Shown here: in pieces, positions 1-8,390 of the stretch
How the letters are laid out: every line of letters starts with the position of its first letter
How positions within the stretch are numbered: position 1 is the first letter of the stretch
NCBI GenBank assembly: GCA_037968495.1
Contig: JBBKVP010000060.1
Span: forward strand, 19,655 to 83,654
Source of the DNA: Aestuarierythrobacter sp037968495
GTDB lineage: Bacteria; Pseudomonadota; Alphaproteobacteria; Sphingomonadales; Sphingomonadaceae
Direction: 5' to 3'
DNA length: 64,000 bases
The notes under the pieces: generated by a model
Told to the model about the DNA's origin: nothing
The model's input: only the letters and a program-made list of their open reading frames with translations
Database searches by the model: none
Program-made: the position numbers and the translations under genes

Positions 1-700
1 GGCGCGGGCAACGGGGGCGCGGATCGTGGTGGTCTTCGAAGGGCGCGACACGGCGGGTAAGGGCGGCGCGATCAAAGCGGTGCGCGAACGGATCAATCCT
101 CGTCAGTGCAACACGGTGGCCTTGCCCAAGCCGAGCGAGGAAGAAAGCACGCAGTGGTATTTCCAGCGCTATGTGAAGCACCTCCCATCCGCCGGACAAA
201 TCGTGCTGTTCGACCGCAGCTGGTACAACCGCGCAGGCGTGGAAAGCGTGATGGGCTTTGCCAGTGAAGCGCAAGTGATACAGTTCCTTCGCCAAGCGCC
301 GATCTTTGAACAAATGCTGACCGATGACGGGATTCTGCTGTTCAAATATTGGCTGACAACTGATCAGGAACAGCAGGAGGCGCGGCTGGCAGAGCGGCTC
401 GATGATCCGCTGAAACGCTGGAAGCTCTCCCCCATCGATCTCGCCGCGCGTGAGCAATATGAAGCCTATACCAAGGCGCGGGCGCGGATGTTGGAGGCAA
501 CGAATACGGACAATGCGCCTTGGACATTGGTAGATTTCAACGATCAGAAACAGGGCCGCCTGACGCTGATCCGCGATTTGCTCGACCGGCTGCCCGACAC
601 GCATTGCGCGCCGTCAGAGCTGGAGTTTCCTGAGTTAGGCCATGAGCCGATCGCGGAAAGTTATGCGATATTGCAGCCGCTGCCGGACTTTAAGCCCTAA
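1..700 (+). CDS. ppk2: Polyphosphate kinase 2 family protein, 3' part
   Basis: Open reading frame continuing from before the window; about 232 codons are visible. PPK2 enzymes move phosphate between polyphosphate and nucleotides in the cytoplasm. The sequence shows the P-loop GRDTAGKGG, the Walker B region IVLFDRSWYNRAGVE, and the lid region LTTDQEQQEARLAERLDDP, in family order. A GTG at 26 is not the start: the frame is open upstream and the strand before the P-loop would be lost. The stop overlaps the convergent dehydratase gene's stop region by 11 bases. The family is clear; whether it favours ADP, GDP or AMP cannot be told from this fragment. Confidence 0.93.
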   Translation, partial: ARATGARIVVVFEGRDTAGKGGAIKAVRERINPRQCNTVALPKPSEEESTQWYFQRYVKHLPSAGQIVLFDRSWYNRAGVESVMGFASEAQVIQFLRQAPIFEQMLTDDGILLFKYWLTTDQEQQEARLAERLDDPLKRWKLSPIDLAAREQYEAYTKARARMLEATNTDNAPWTLVDFNDQKQGRLTLIRDLLDRLPDTHCAPSELEFPELGHEPIAESYAILQPLPDFKP

Positions 701-1571
701 GCGCTGCGCTTGCTTTCATCACCTGGCGGCCATCGACTGCGAATGTGCTCAGTTCGATGTCATCGCCGGCCCCTCGCCCCTTATTACGCAGGGCAAGGAT
801 CAGGTCTTCGCCGGCCATTGCGGGGCTGATAGCGCGAAAGTTAAAGTTGGCTAGCGCATTATCGCCGATCTGCTGGGCGACAAGGTCGAGTAGAAGTGTC
901 GCCATTAGCGGTCCATGCACCACCAGCCCGCGATAGCGCTCGATATCGCGCGAATAAGGTGCATCGTAATGAATGCGATGGCTGTTGAACGTCAGCGCGG
1001 AATAGCGAAATAGCATAGGCTCTGTGGGCAAAACCGTGCGGGTGACTTGCCAGTCTGATGCGTCAAAACTGCTCTCTCCGGCTCGCGGCGGCACGAGCGG
1101 CGCATCGGAAGCTGCCGCATCGCGGTAAACCAGCGTCTGCTTTTCGCTTACTGCAACGCGCCCGCCAGCAGATGTTTCATGACCCAGAATGACGAACACA
1201 AGCTTTCCGCTGCCGCCCTCTTTTTCAGTGATGCTGTCGATCCGTGTGACGCGCTCGACATTTGATCCGGGAACCAACGGAGCATGGAATTCCACCTCGC
1301 TCGCAGCCCACATCCGGCGCGGCAGGGCGATGGGAGGCAGGAAGCTGCCCGCTGAATTATCGCGCTGCGGATGGCCATCTTCGCCGAGACGCGAAGTAGA
1401 TGCTTCGGGCGTGCACAGACACCAGTGGATGCCTTGGGGCATGGCGCCGTCATCAGGCGACTGGCGGTCGAATGTCGCAAGCCACCGGCGCGACCGTGCT
1501 GCGCTCAGGCGATCAGTCGCAAGCTCGCTCCGGCCAATCCAGTTTTCAAATTCGTATTTTTGGTCTCTCAT
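690..1571 (-). CDS. FAS1-like/MaoC dehydratase, mesaconyl-C4-CoA hydratase-like
   Basis: 293-residue double-hotdog dehydratase of the HTD2/MaoC type. The C-terminal half carries FRYSALTFNSHRIHYD followed by YRGLVVHGPLMATLL, the hydratase signature region seen in mesaconyl-C4-CoA (2-methylfumaryl-CoA) hydratases and related FAS1-like dehydratases. The chosen ATG (1571) overlaps the thiolase stop in an ATGA, so the two are probably translationally coupled; the reading frame is open 45 bases further upstream but that would run into thiolase coding sequence. Last gene of a four-gene operon with acyl-CoA dehydrogenase, CoA transferase and thiolase. The likely role is reversible hydration of an enoyl-CoA; the exact substrate is inference. 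Confidence 0.82.
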   Translation of the reverse strand: MRDQKYEFENWIGRSELATDRLSAARSRRWLATFDRQSPDDGAMPQGIHWCLCTPEASTSRLGEDGHPQRDNSAGSFLPPIALPRRMWAASEVEFHAPLVPGSNVERVTRIDSITEKEGGSGKLVFVILGHETSAGGRVAVSEKQTLVYRDAAASDAPLVPPRAGESSFDASDWQVTRTVLPTEPMLFRYSALTFNSHRIHYDAPYSRDIERYRGLVVHGPLMATLLLDLVAQQIGDNALANFNFRAISPAMAGEDLILALRNKGRGAGDDIELSTFAVDGRQVMKASAALRA

Positions 1572-2794
1572 GCCCGCTCGAATATCGCCGCCATGCCCTG
1601 TCCGCCACCAATACACATCGTTTCGAGACCGAATTTCACATCCTGTCGGTGCATTTCATGCGCCATATCGGCCAAGATACGTCCGCCGGTCGCGCCAATG
1701 GGGTGGCCGAGCGAGATGCCGGAACCGTTGACGTTGAGCATGTCGCGGCGGCTATCGTCCTCGCTCCAGCCCCAGCCCTTCAGCACCGCGAGCACTTGCG
1801 GCGCGAAGGCTTCATTGAGTTCGACCAGCCCGATATCATCCCAGCCCATGCTGCTAAGCGCAAATAGCCGCTCGACTGCGGGAACAGGCCCAATACCCAT
1901 GCGCGAGGGATCGCAGCCTGCCGCTGCCCAGCCGTTCAGCCACAGCATCGGTTCAAGGCCGAGTTCTTTCAGCTTGTCTTCCGCGACGACCAAGCAAGCC
2001 GCCGCTGCGTCGTTTTGCTGGCTGGCATTGCCTGCCGTTACGACCGCATTCGGGTTGGCCTTGCCCTCAATGGCGCGCAAGCCGCCGAGCGTTTCCATGC
2101 TTGCATCAGCGCGGAAGCCTTCGTCTTTGGCAAAGCTGACCGGATCACCGCGCCGCTGGGGGACGTCCACGGGCACCAACTGTGCGTCGAACTTGCCGGC
2201 AGCCCATGCGGCAGCGGCGCGCTGATGGCTGCGCACAGCAAATTCGTCCGAAGCTTCACGGCTGATGTTGTAGTCGGCGGCGAGATTTTCGGCGGTTTCG
2301 ATCATTCCGCTGATGACGCCGAAGCGCTCGATCGGCTGGCTCATCAGCCGACCGCGCGTCAGCCGGTCATGCATAGTCAGGTCGCCGAAGCGCACCCCTT
2401 TGCGGATATCGGTCGTGTAATGCTCGACGTTCGACATGCTCTCGACGCCGCCAGCCACGACAACATCGGCAGCGCCGGTTTGAATCATCATTGCGGCATT
2501 AACGACAGACTGAAGGCCTGATCCGCAGCGGCGATCTACTTGATAGCCCGGTACGGAGATCGGTAGGCCCGCTGCAAGCCAGCTCCAGCGTCCGATGGCG
2601 GGTGCCTCCGCGCTGCCATAGCCTTGGCTGAAGATCACATCATCGACACGTTCCGGATCGACACCGCTGCGCTCCACCAATGCTTTCAGGATTACAGCGC
2701 CCAATTGGCCAGCCTCCATCGGTGCCAGCGAGCCGAGGAATTTGCCTACCGGTGTGCGGAGCGGGCTGACGATGGCGGCTCTACGAAGTTCCAT
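1568..2794 (-). CDS. Thiolase (acetyl-CoA C-acyltransferase family)
   Basis: 408-residue thiolase of normal family length. The nucleophilic Cys lies at about residue 90 in DRRCGSG, NEAFA supplies the oxyanion-hole motif, SLGHPIGATGGR the active-site His, and the second Cys sits in MCIGGGQG near residue 394. It cleaves a 3-oxoacyl-CoA with CoA, or condenses in reverse. It starts 2 bases after the upstream CoA-transferase stop and its stop overlaps the dehydratase start, so it belongs to the same transcript. Substrate chain length or branching cannot be read from sequence; it is unlikely to be the housekeeping PhaA because of its operon partners. Confidence 0.92.
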   Translation of the reverse strand: MELRRAAIVSPLRTPVGKFLGSLAPMEAGQLGAVILKALVERSGVDPERVDDVIFSQGYGSAEAPAIGRWSWLAAGLPISVPGYQVDRRCGSGLQSVVNAAMMIQTGAADVVVAGGVESMSNVEHYTTDIRKGVRFGDLTMHDRLTRGRLMSQPIERFGVISGMIETAENLAADYNISREASDEFAVRSHQRAAAAWAAGKFDAQLVPVDVPQRRGDPVSFAKDEGFRADASMETLGGLRAIEGKANPNAVVTAGNASQQNDAAAACLVVAEDKLKELGLEPMLWLNGWAAAGCDPSRMGIGPVPAVERLFALSSMGWDDIGLVELNEAFAPQVLAVLKGWGWSEDDSRRDMLNVNGSGISLGHPIGATGGRILADMAHEMHRQDVKFGLETMCIGGGQGMAAIFERA

Positions 2795-2796
2795 GA

Positions 2797-4044
2797 TTAC
2801 GTCCTGTCTTTCGGCGCGTCGCTGCCCGCGACGACGCCTTTGTCGATGAGCGTCGCAATTGCGCCCGATGCCAGGCCCAAACGCTCGGCCAGAACCTGCT
2901 CGCTATGCTGCCCAAGGAACGGCGCGGGATGAGGAGCGCCGCGTTCTTCCGCCGGGATATTCGCGAAGGGACCGGGGGCGGGATAGGTGAAGCCGCTCGG
3001 GTTGTCAGGCGAGGGGCCGAATAGCGGATTGTTCGTCACCAGATCGGGATCGCTCGCGGCCTCATGCATGGTGCGGTACCGCTCGAATGTCGCGCCCGCA
3101 TTGCCCAGGCGTTTGGCAAGCGTGTCCCAGTCCAAAGTGCCGATGACCTGCTGGAACAGCGCAAATAATTCTTCACGGTGAGTGAAGCGGTAATGGTCAC
3201 TCTTGGCGAAAGATACACCGTGTTTCGCCTCGATTGCGGCGACAGGTTCGGCCAATCCTAGCGCTTCAACCAGCGCAGCCCATTGCTTGTTGGTCAGTGC
3301 GGCGAGCATCATTCGCTTACCATCAGCGGTTGTGAAATCACGCCCGAATGCGCCCCAGATCGCGTTGCCGAGTCGCTGACGGTCACTACCACGATAGAGC
3401 ATCTCCGCCATCGCGCCGCTATTGGCAACGGTGCCGATAGCGACATCACCGAGCGGAATTCGGAGTTCACCACCCTTGCCGGTCATGTCCCGGTTTCGCA
3501 GCGCAGCCATCAATGTGAAAGCGGTGTAAGCGCCGGTAATGAAGTCCCATGCAGGCAGCAGCTGGTTAACCGGCGGCGCATCTTCCGGATTACCTTCTCC
3601 AAGATCGACCGGGCCAGACATTAGCGGATAGCCGCTGGCTGCGTTGACGGTGAAGTCCATCGCCTGGCGTCCATCATGCCAGCCCATGATCCGCACAGTG
3701 ATCATATCCGCCCGCCCTTCCGACACGCGCTCGTGACTAAGGAAGCTTTTTTCCGGCACATTGGTAATTAGCTGTCCCGTGGCCCGCGCCAGTTCAACTG
3801 CCAGCTCGCGTCCCTCGGTGCTGCGCATATCCAGCGCGACGCTCTTCTTGGCGCGGTTGAGGTTTTCCCACGATAGCGAACGCCCCTCTTCGGTCAGTTG
3901 GTAACGATCATAGTCGAGCCCGCCGCCGATTTGATCGACGCGGATGACTTCAGCACCCATCTGTGCGCAATAGAGTCCAGCGGTCGGCGAGGCTACAAAA
4001 CTCGATACCTCGACAATCGAAAGCCCCTTTAGCAAATCATACAT
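2797..4044 (-). CDS. Class III CoA transferase, mesaconyl-CoA isomerase (Mct)-like
   Basis: 415-residue CaiB/BaiF family protein. The N-terminus (MYDLLKGLSIVEVSSF...) and VNQLLPAWDFITGAY, with Asp167 as the probable catalytic aspartate, resemble 2-methylfumaryl-CoA isomerase (mesaconyl-CoA C1-C4 CoA transferase) more than formyl-CoA transferase. Such enzymes move CoA within or between carboxylic acids. The start abuts the acyl-CoA dehydrogenase stop (TAAATG on the minus strand). A mesaconyl-C4-CoA-hydratase-like gene in the same operon supports the Mct reading, but no citramalyl-CoA lyase is present here, so the actual substrate may be a related methyl-branched acid. Confidence 0.85.
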   Translation of the reverse strand: MYDLLKGLSIVEVSSFVASPTAGLYCAQMGAEVIRVDQIGGGLDYDRYQLTEEGRSLSWENLNRAKKSVALDMRSTEGRELAVELARATGQLITNVPEKSFLSHERVSEGRADMITVRIMGWHDGRQAMDFTVNAASGYPLMSGPVDLGEGNPEDAPPVNQLLPAWDFITGAYTAFTLMAALRNRDMTGKGGELRIPLGDVAIGTVANSGAMAEMLYRGSDRQRLGNAIWGAFGRDFTTADGKRMMLAALTNKQWAALVEALGLAEPVAAIEAKHGVSFAKSDHYRFTHREELFALFQQVIGTLDWDTLAKRLGNAGATFERYRTMHEAASDPDLVTNNPLFGPSPDNPSGFTYPAPGPFANIPAEERGAPHPAPFLGQHSEQVLAERLGLASGAIATLIDKGVVAGSDAPKDRT

Positions 4045-5244
4045 TTATGCCGCTGCTCCTGCTTCGAACTCGCGGAGCATGTTTTTGGCGATCACCAGTT
4101 GCAGGATCTGCGTCGTGCCTTCGTAAATGCGGTAAATGCGGCTGTCACGGTAGAAGCGTTCAGCCTCATATTCCGCCAAATAGCCTGCGCCGCCATGCAC
4201 CTGCACACAGCGGTCGGCCACGCGGCCGCACATTTCCGATGCGAACATTTTGGCCGAGGCTGCTTCGATTATTGCCTTACCGTTGTTCGCCTTGGCGGCA
4301 GCATCGCGGATCATGCATTCGGCGGCGTAAATCTCGGCTTTGCTGTCAGCCAGCATCGCCTGAATTAGCTGGAATTGTGAAATCGGTTCGCCGAATGCTT
4401 TGCGCTCGGTGGAATAGCGGACAGCGGTGTCGAGGATGCGCTTGGCATAACCCGCGCTGGCTGCGGCAACTGACAGACGCCCATTGTCGAGGCTCTGCAT
4501 GGCGGTGGCAAAGCCGCGACCCTCTTCGCCGCCAAGCAGCGCATCGCCGGGAATATGCACATCGTCAAAGATGATGTCGCTGATGTGGCTGCCAGCTTGG
4601 CCCATCTTCTTGTCCGACTTGCCGCGCGTGATACCGGGCGATTCCATATCTACGAGGAACGCGCTGACATGCGCGTTCTTGGGCTGATTCTCGCGCTCAG
4701 TCCGGGCCATGATGAGGCCGATCTTCGCGAAGGGTGCGTTGGTGATGTAGCGCTTCGTACCGTTCAGGACGTAACCATTGCCGTCGCCGCCTGCATCGCG
4801 GACCGCCGTTGTCTGCATGGCAGCGGAGTCTGACCCGCTGCCAGGTTCGGTCAGGCCGAAGCATGCGATTTCGCCTGCTGCAAGGCGGGGTAGGAAATGC
4901 TGCCGCTGTTCTTCAGTGCCGCCGTTTTTGATCGCCGAACACACCATGCCGAGATTGATTGAAGTGATCGAGCGATAGGCGGGCAGCGCATAGCTGAGCA
5001 CGCGGATCGTTTCTACATATTGCGGGATATTCATGCCCGCGCCGCCATATTCTTCAGGCATGGTCAGGCCGAACAGACCCATTTCGCGCATTTCGTCGAC
5101 GATCTCGTCCGGGATCATATCGTCGGCAATCACCTGATCTTCGGCAGGGATCAACCGGTCACGCACGTAGCGTTTCAGTTGGTCGAGAAACTGGTCGAAG
5201 ATTTCGGCATCCATGCCGTTTTCAGCGGTAATTGAGTGGCTCAT
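4045..5244 (-). CDS. Acyl-CoA dehydrogenase
   Basis: 399-residue flavoprotein with the usual three-part fold: alpha domain, middle beta domain (CFGLTEPGSGSD), C-terminal alpha domain. The catalytic base is Glu at about residue 375 in RIYEGTTQ. It introduces an alpha,beta double bond into an acyl-CoA and passes electrons to ETF. First gene of the four-gene minus-strand operon with CoA transferase, thiolase and dehydratase. A near-perfect palindrome lies 18 bases upstream of its ATG and may be an operator. Chain length or branching of the substrate is not decidable; a short or branched chain substrate is plausible from context. Confidence 0.94.
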   Translation of the reverse strand: MSHSITAENGMDAEIFDQFLDQLKRYVRDRLIPAEDQVIADDMIPDEIVDEMREMGLFGLTMPEEYGGAGMNIPQYVETIRVLSYALPAYRSITSINLGMVCSAIKNGGTEEQRQHFLPRLAAGEIACFGLTEPGSGSDSAAMQTTAVRDAGGDGNGYVLNGTKRYITNAPFAKIGLIMARTERENQPKNAHVSAFLVDMESPGITRGKSDKKMGQAGSHISDIIFDDVHIPGDALLGGEEGRGFATAMQSLDNGRLSVAAASAGYAKRILDTAVRYSTERKAFGEPISQFQLIQAMLADSKAEIYAAECMIRDAAAKANNGKAIIEAASAKMFASEMCGRVADRCVQVHGGAGYLAEYEAERFYRDSRIYRIYEGTTQILQLVIAKNMLREFEAGAAA

Positions 5245-5261
5245 GCGGGGCGTTCCTCAGC

Positions 5262-5287
5262 TAGGCTTAATCGCTTGATTAAACCTA
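5262..5287 (-). promoter_or_regulatory. Palindromic operator candidate upstream of acyl-CoA dehydrogenase operon
   Basis: Inverted repeat with 11-base arms, one mismatch and a 4-base centre (left arm TAGGCTTAATC, right arm GATTAAACCTA). It ends 18 bases before the operon's start codon, where a TetR- or FadR-type repressor would block transcription. No regulator gene for it lies in the window, so function is inferred from position and symmetry. Confidence 0.45.
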
Positions 5288-5308
5288 TGCACTGCGGCTC
5301 GGCGTGAA

Positions 5309-5545
5309 TCAATCGGTTGGCTGAACATGAGCCGTTGCCGGGGTGGCGACCGGGGCGGCGGCAGGTGCCGCGGGTTCTGGGATCACGCCGGGTTCCGGCC
5401 TGCGCGCTTCGATCATTTCGGCTGCTTCGTCGAGTGCCTTGGCCTCGCCCACGCTGACACCGCCCGGACCGGGCTCGTTATCTTCCGCGCCGCAACCAGC
5501 TATCAGCAAGGTAATGGGGAGAGCGAGCGTCATCAACTTTTTCAT
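5309..5545 (-). CDS. Small lipoprotein, Pro/Ala-rich tail
   Basis: 78-residue protein. MKKLMTLALPITLLIAGC gives a signal peptide with lipobox and lipidated Cys18. The mature part is short, acidic in the middle and ends in a Pro/Ala-rich stretch, with no recognisable domain. The ATG at 5545 was chosen because it places the Lys-rich n-region directly before the hydrophobic core; the frame is open further upstream without a signal-peptide-like start. Its neighbour at 5656 is also an Ala-rich lipoprotein, separated by a terminator, so the two are probably transcribed separately. Function unknown. Confidence 0.7.
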   Translation of the reverse strand: MKKLMTLALPITLLIAGCGAEDNEPGPGGVSVGEAKALDEAAEMIEARRPEPGVIPEPAAPAAAPVATPATAHVQPTD

Positions 5546-5583
5546 GGGCGCATTGTAGCGTGCGCGGCGTGGCGGCACAAAAG

Positions 5584-5620
5584 AAAACGGGCGCGAGACC
5601 ATTAGCCTCGCGCCCGTTTT
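5584..5620 (-). terminator. Bidirectional intrinsic terminator between two lipoprotein genes
   Basis: 14-base perfect arms (5584-5597 and 5607-5620) around a 9-base loop, GC-rich in the middle with A/T runs at both outer ends. It lies 36 bases after the stop of the lipoprotein at 5656-5982 and would end that minus-strand transcript. Confidence 0.8.
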
Positions 5621-5655
5621 ACTTGATCTGCCGAACAAGCCGGCTGGTTCTAATG

Positions 5656-5982
5656 TTACATGCTGCCTTCAGCGGCCTTCACAGCGGCTTCAGCTTCCTT
5701 GGCTGCTGCAGTTGCGTCAGCGGCGGCGGCCTTGGCACGCACCGCAGCGCTTTCGGCGGTTGCCTGCGGAACAGCGGCAGTTGCGTCGGTGGTGTCAGCC
5801 GATGCATCGGAAGCCGCGTCAGCAGCGGCATCAGCAGCAGGTTCTTCAACAACGTCGGCCATAGCTTCGTCAGCGGGCATTTCGACTGTGTCCGCCATTG
5901 CGTCTTCAGAAGCATCGTCCGAGCTACCGCATGCGGCGAGAGCGAAGGCGGCGGTCGTGGCGATAAAAGCGATCTTCTTCAT
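5656..5982 (-). CDS. Ala/Asp/Glu-rich lipoprotein
   Basis: 108-residue protein. MKKIAFIATTAAFALAAC provides a signal peptide with lipobox and Cys18. The mature part is almost all Ala, Asp, Glu and Thr, with an Ala/Lys/Glu stretch at the end that could form a helix or coiled coil. GGAG lies at a good distance before ATG 5982, which settles the start. Composition is like the lipoproteins at 40684 and 49997, suggesting a lineage family rather than strict orthologues. It is divergent from recQ. Function unknown; a periplasmic spacer or Lpp-like role is only a guess. Confidence 0.75.
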   Translation of the reverse strand: MKKIAFIATTAAFALAACGSSDDASEDAMADTVEMPADEAMADVVEEPAADAAADAASDASADTTDATAAVPQATAESAAVRAKAAAADATAAAKEAEAAVKAAEGSM

Positions 5983-6112
5983 GATATTGTCTCCAAAAAA
6001 TCTGGGCGGGGCGGATGCACCCTCGCTGGCGCGTTGTAGCGGCGGTATTTTGTGGGCGCAAATGGTCTTGGAATGTTTGCATCGCCGCGCGCCTCTGGCA
6101 GGGGTGCTGGCG

Positions 6113-7915
6113 ATGGAAGCGCTCTCACAAACTCCGGCGAAAGATGCCACTGATCCGCTAGCGGTGTTGCGCGAAACCTTTGGTTTTCAGGAGTTTCGCG
6201 GGGTCCAGCGGCAAGTGATCGACCGTGTGCTTGCGGGCGGATCGGGTATGGCCGTGATGCCAACAGGCGCTGGTAAATCTCTAACCTTCCAATTGCCCGC
6301 GATTATGCGGCCGGGCACTTGTGTGGTCGTTTCGCCGCTAATCGCGCTGATGCATGACCAGATCGATTCGGCCCGCGCCAACGGAATTCGCGCCTCCAGC
6401 CTGACCAGCGTCGACACCAACCGCGAACAAACCGTCGCCGAACTGCGCGCAGGAGAGTTGGACCTGCTCTATATTGCGCCCGAACGCGCCAGCCAGCCCG
6501 GCTTTCGCAATCTGCTGGCCCAAGCCAATCTGAGCATGTTCGCTATTGATGAGGCGCATTGCGTGTCCGAGTGGGGCCATGATTTCCGCCCCGATTACCG
6601 CCAGCTACGTCCACTGATGGATGAATTTCCTGACGTGCCGCGCCTCGCCCTGACCGCGACCGCCGATTCCCACACTCGCGCCGACATTCTGGCGCAGCTC
6701 GGTATCCCCGAGGAAGGGCTGGTGGTCGCAGGCTTCGACCGGCCTAACATTCGTTACGCAATCCGCCACCGCGACAATCCGGTGCGCCAGCTAACCGATC
6801 TGATGGCTCAGCAACCGGGGCCGGGCATTGTCTATGCGCCGACGCGTAAGAAGGTTGAAGATATCGCAGCCAAACTCGCTGCCGCAACTGGCCGCACAGT
6901 ATTGCCCTATCACGCGGGTCTGCCGCCGGAAGAACGCGCGGGCAACCAGCGCGCCTTTGTCGCAAGCGAAGATATGGTGATGGTCGCGACCGTTGCCTTC
7001 GGCATGGGGATCGACAAACCCGATGTCCGCTTTGTCGCGCATGCGGGCATCCCGAAGTCGACCGAGGCCTATTATCAGGAAACCGGCCGCGCTGGCCGAG
7101 ACGGGGACCCCTCACAAGCGGTAATGTTATGGGGCGCAGGCGATTTTGCGCTCGCTCGTCAGCGCGTCGCTGAGGTTGAGGAAAGCCGCCAGCAGGCTGA
7201 ACGCACCCGGCTCGATGCTCTGGCGATGCTAGTCGAAACACCGGGCTGCCGCCGCGCTATTTTGCTTAAACATTTCGGCGAAAGCCCGCCCGAAAATTGC
7301 GGCAATTGCGATAATTGCCTCGACGCGCCCGGCGTTACCGATGCCACCATCGTGGCGCGCAAATTGCTCAGTGCAGTTTACCGAACCGGCCAGTCTTTCG
7401 GCTTCGGCCATTTGCAAAAAGTGCTGACGGGCCGCTGTGATGACCGCGTGCAACAAAAGGGGCACGACCAGCTATCTGTGTTCGGTATCGTCGACGCGGA
7501 AGAGGCCGGAATGCTGCGCTCAGTGGCGCGGGCGCTGCAGGCGCGCGGCTCGCTGATTTCAACCGAACATGGAGGTTTGGCGCTGGGCGGGGATGCCCGC
7601 GCGATCCTGAAGGGCGATAAAGATGTCCAGATCGTTCTACCGCCCAAGCGCGAACGCGGTCGCGGCAGGCGCAGCAGCGGAGCGGGTCTGAACCCGGTTG
7701 GTGATCCACTGTTTGATGCTTTGCGCGAACTCAGACGCGAAATGGCCGCCGAAGCCGGCGTGCCGCCCTATGTCATTTTTCACGACAGCACTTTGCGGGA
7801 TATGGCGGCCAAGCGGCCCGCAACGATGGACGATCTTGCCGGCGTTTCAGGTGTCGGGGCGAAGAAGCAGGAAGCTTACGGTGAAGCTTTCCTGACTGTT
7901 ATCCGCCAACACTAA
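6113..7915 (+). CDS. recQ: ATP-dependent DNA helicase RecQ
   Basis: 600-residue 3'-5' DNA helicase for recombination and fork repair. Helicase motifs in order: Walker A MPTGAGKS, DEAH box AIDEAHCVSEWGHDFRP, motif VI ETGRAGRDG. Then the RQC zinc site (CRRAILLKHFG...CGNCDNC) and a C-terminal HRDC domain (LRDMAAKRPATMDDLAGVSGVG). Start at ATG 6113 after a GGGG-containing stretch gives the usual length; an in-frame ATG at 6062 is an alternative, and the longer open frame to 5660 crosses the divergent lipoprotein gene and is rejected. Complete, all motifs present. Confidence 0.97.
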   Translation: MEALSQTPAKDATDPLAVLRETFGFQEFRGVQRQVIDRVLAGGSGMAVMPTGAGKSLTFQLPAIMRPGTCVVVSPLIALMHDQIDSARANGIRASSLTSVDTNREQTVAELRAGELDLLYIAPERASQPGFRNLLAQANLSMFAIDEAHCVSEWGHDFRPDYRQLRPLMDEFPDVPRLALTATADSHTRADILAQLGIPEEGLVVAGFDRPNIRYAIRHRDNPVRQLTDLMAQQPGPGIVYAPTRKKVEDIAAKLAAATGRTVLPYHAGLPPEERAGNQRAFVASEDMVMVATVAFGMGIDKPDVRFVAHAGIPKSTEAYYQETGRAGRDGDPSQAVMLWGAGDFALARQRVAEVEESRQQAERTRLDALAMLVETPGCRRAILLKHFGESPPENCGNCDNCLDAPGVTDATIVARKLLSAVYRTGQSFGFGHLQKVLTGRCDDRVQQKGHDQLSVFGIVDAEEAGMLRSVARALQARGSLISTEHGGLALGGDARAILKGDKDVQIVLPPKRERGRGRRSSGAGLNPVGDPLFDALRELRREMAAEAGVPPYVIFHDSTLRDMAAKRPATMDDLAGVSGVGAKKQEAYGEAFLTVIRQH

Positions 7916-7930
7916 ACGCCGGCTACTCGC

Positions 7931-8107
7931 TCAACCCGCGACGGGGCGCCCGTTAGAAAACTGCGCCAGACGATCTTTGATCGCCAGCTTCATTTTCTTC
8001 AGCCGGCCCACTTCATGCGGGTCTGGCGTTACGCTTCGCTGCGCAAGCCGCAGTTTCTCGTCGAGCTTCTGGTGTTTTTCCATCAGGCTAAAAAGACGTG
8101 TCGGCAT
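7931..8107 (-). CDS. DUF465/YdcH family small protein
   Basis: 58-residue, highly charged helical protein (MPTRLFSLMEKHQKLDEKLR...LKKMKLAIKDRL), matching the YdcH/DUF465 family of short two-helix coiled-coil proteins whose function is unknown. ATG 8107 was chosen from family length; a longer frame upstream codes an unlikely N-terminus. It is convergent to recQ (15 bases apart) and divergent from the SPFH gene. Confidence 0.85.
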   Translation of the reverse strand: MPTRLFSLMEKHQKLDEKLRLAQRSVTPDPHEVGRLKKMKLAIKDRLAQFSNGRPVAG

Positions 8108-8339
8108 GATATTCCCTTCGAACAAAAGTGTTGAGTTCGATCGAAAGGTGCCGAGCTTGAGCCTAGGTATCTGGGAGGGGGGAAGACCCTTGGACCCAAG
8201 CATCGGCACTATCCGATGCGGTCCGACATCACGCAGCAGAAGAAGGATAACCTTCGGATCTGCCGCGCCAGAGGGGCCCGGTCCCGCATGGCATAAATGG
8301 TCTTCGAAGGATTTGGTTTCAAGATACTTGCAATTTTTT

Positions 8340-8367
8340 TTGGATGATATAAATATGATATTATAAT
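8340..8367 (+). promoter_or_regulatory. Sigma70-type promoter of the SPFH gene
   Basis: TTGGAT (8340-8345), 16-base spacer, TATAAT (8362-8367), in a strikingly AT-rich stretch of otherwise GC-rich DNA. It lies 23 bases before the SPFH start codon, leaving a leader of roughly 17 bases with GGGAG as ribosome binding site. Confidence 0.65.
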
Positions 8368-8390
8368 TTAATCGAATCGGGAGATGTAAT

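Noticed and set aside
5660..6112. Extended N-terminus of RecQ on the plus strand
   Set aside because: Ala/Ser-only translation is the antisense of the Ala-rich lipoprotein gene; RecQ family starts near 6113.
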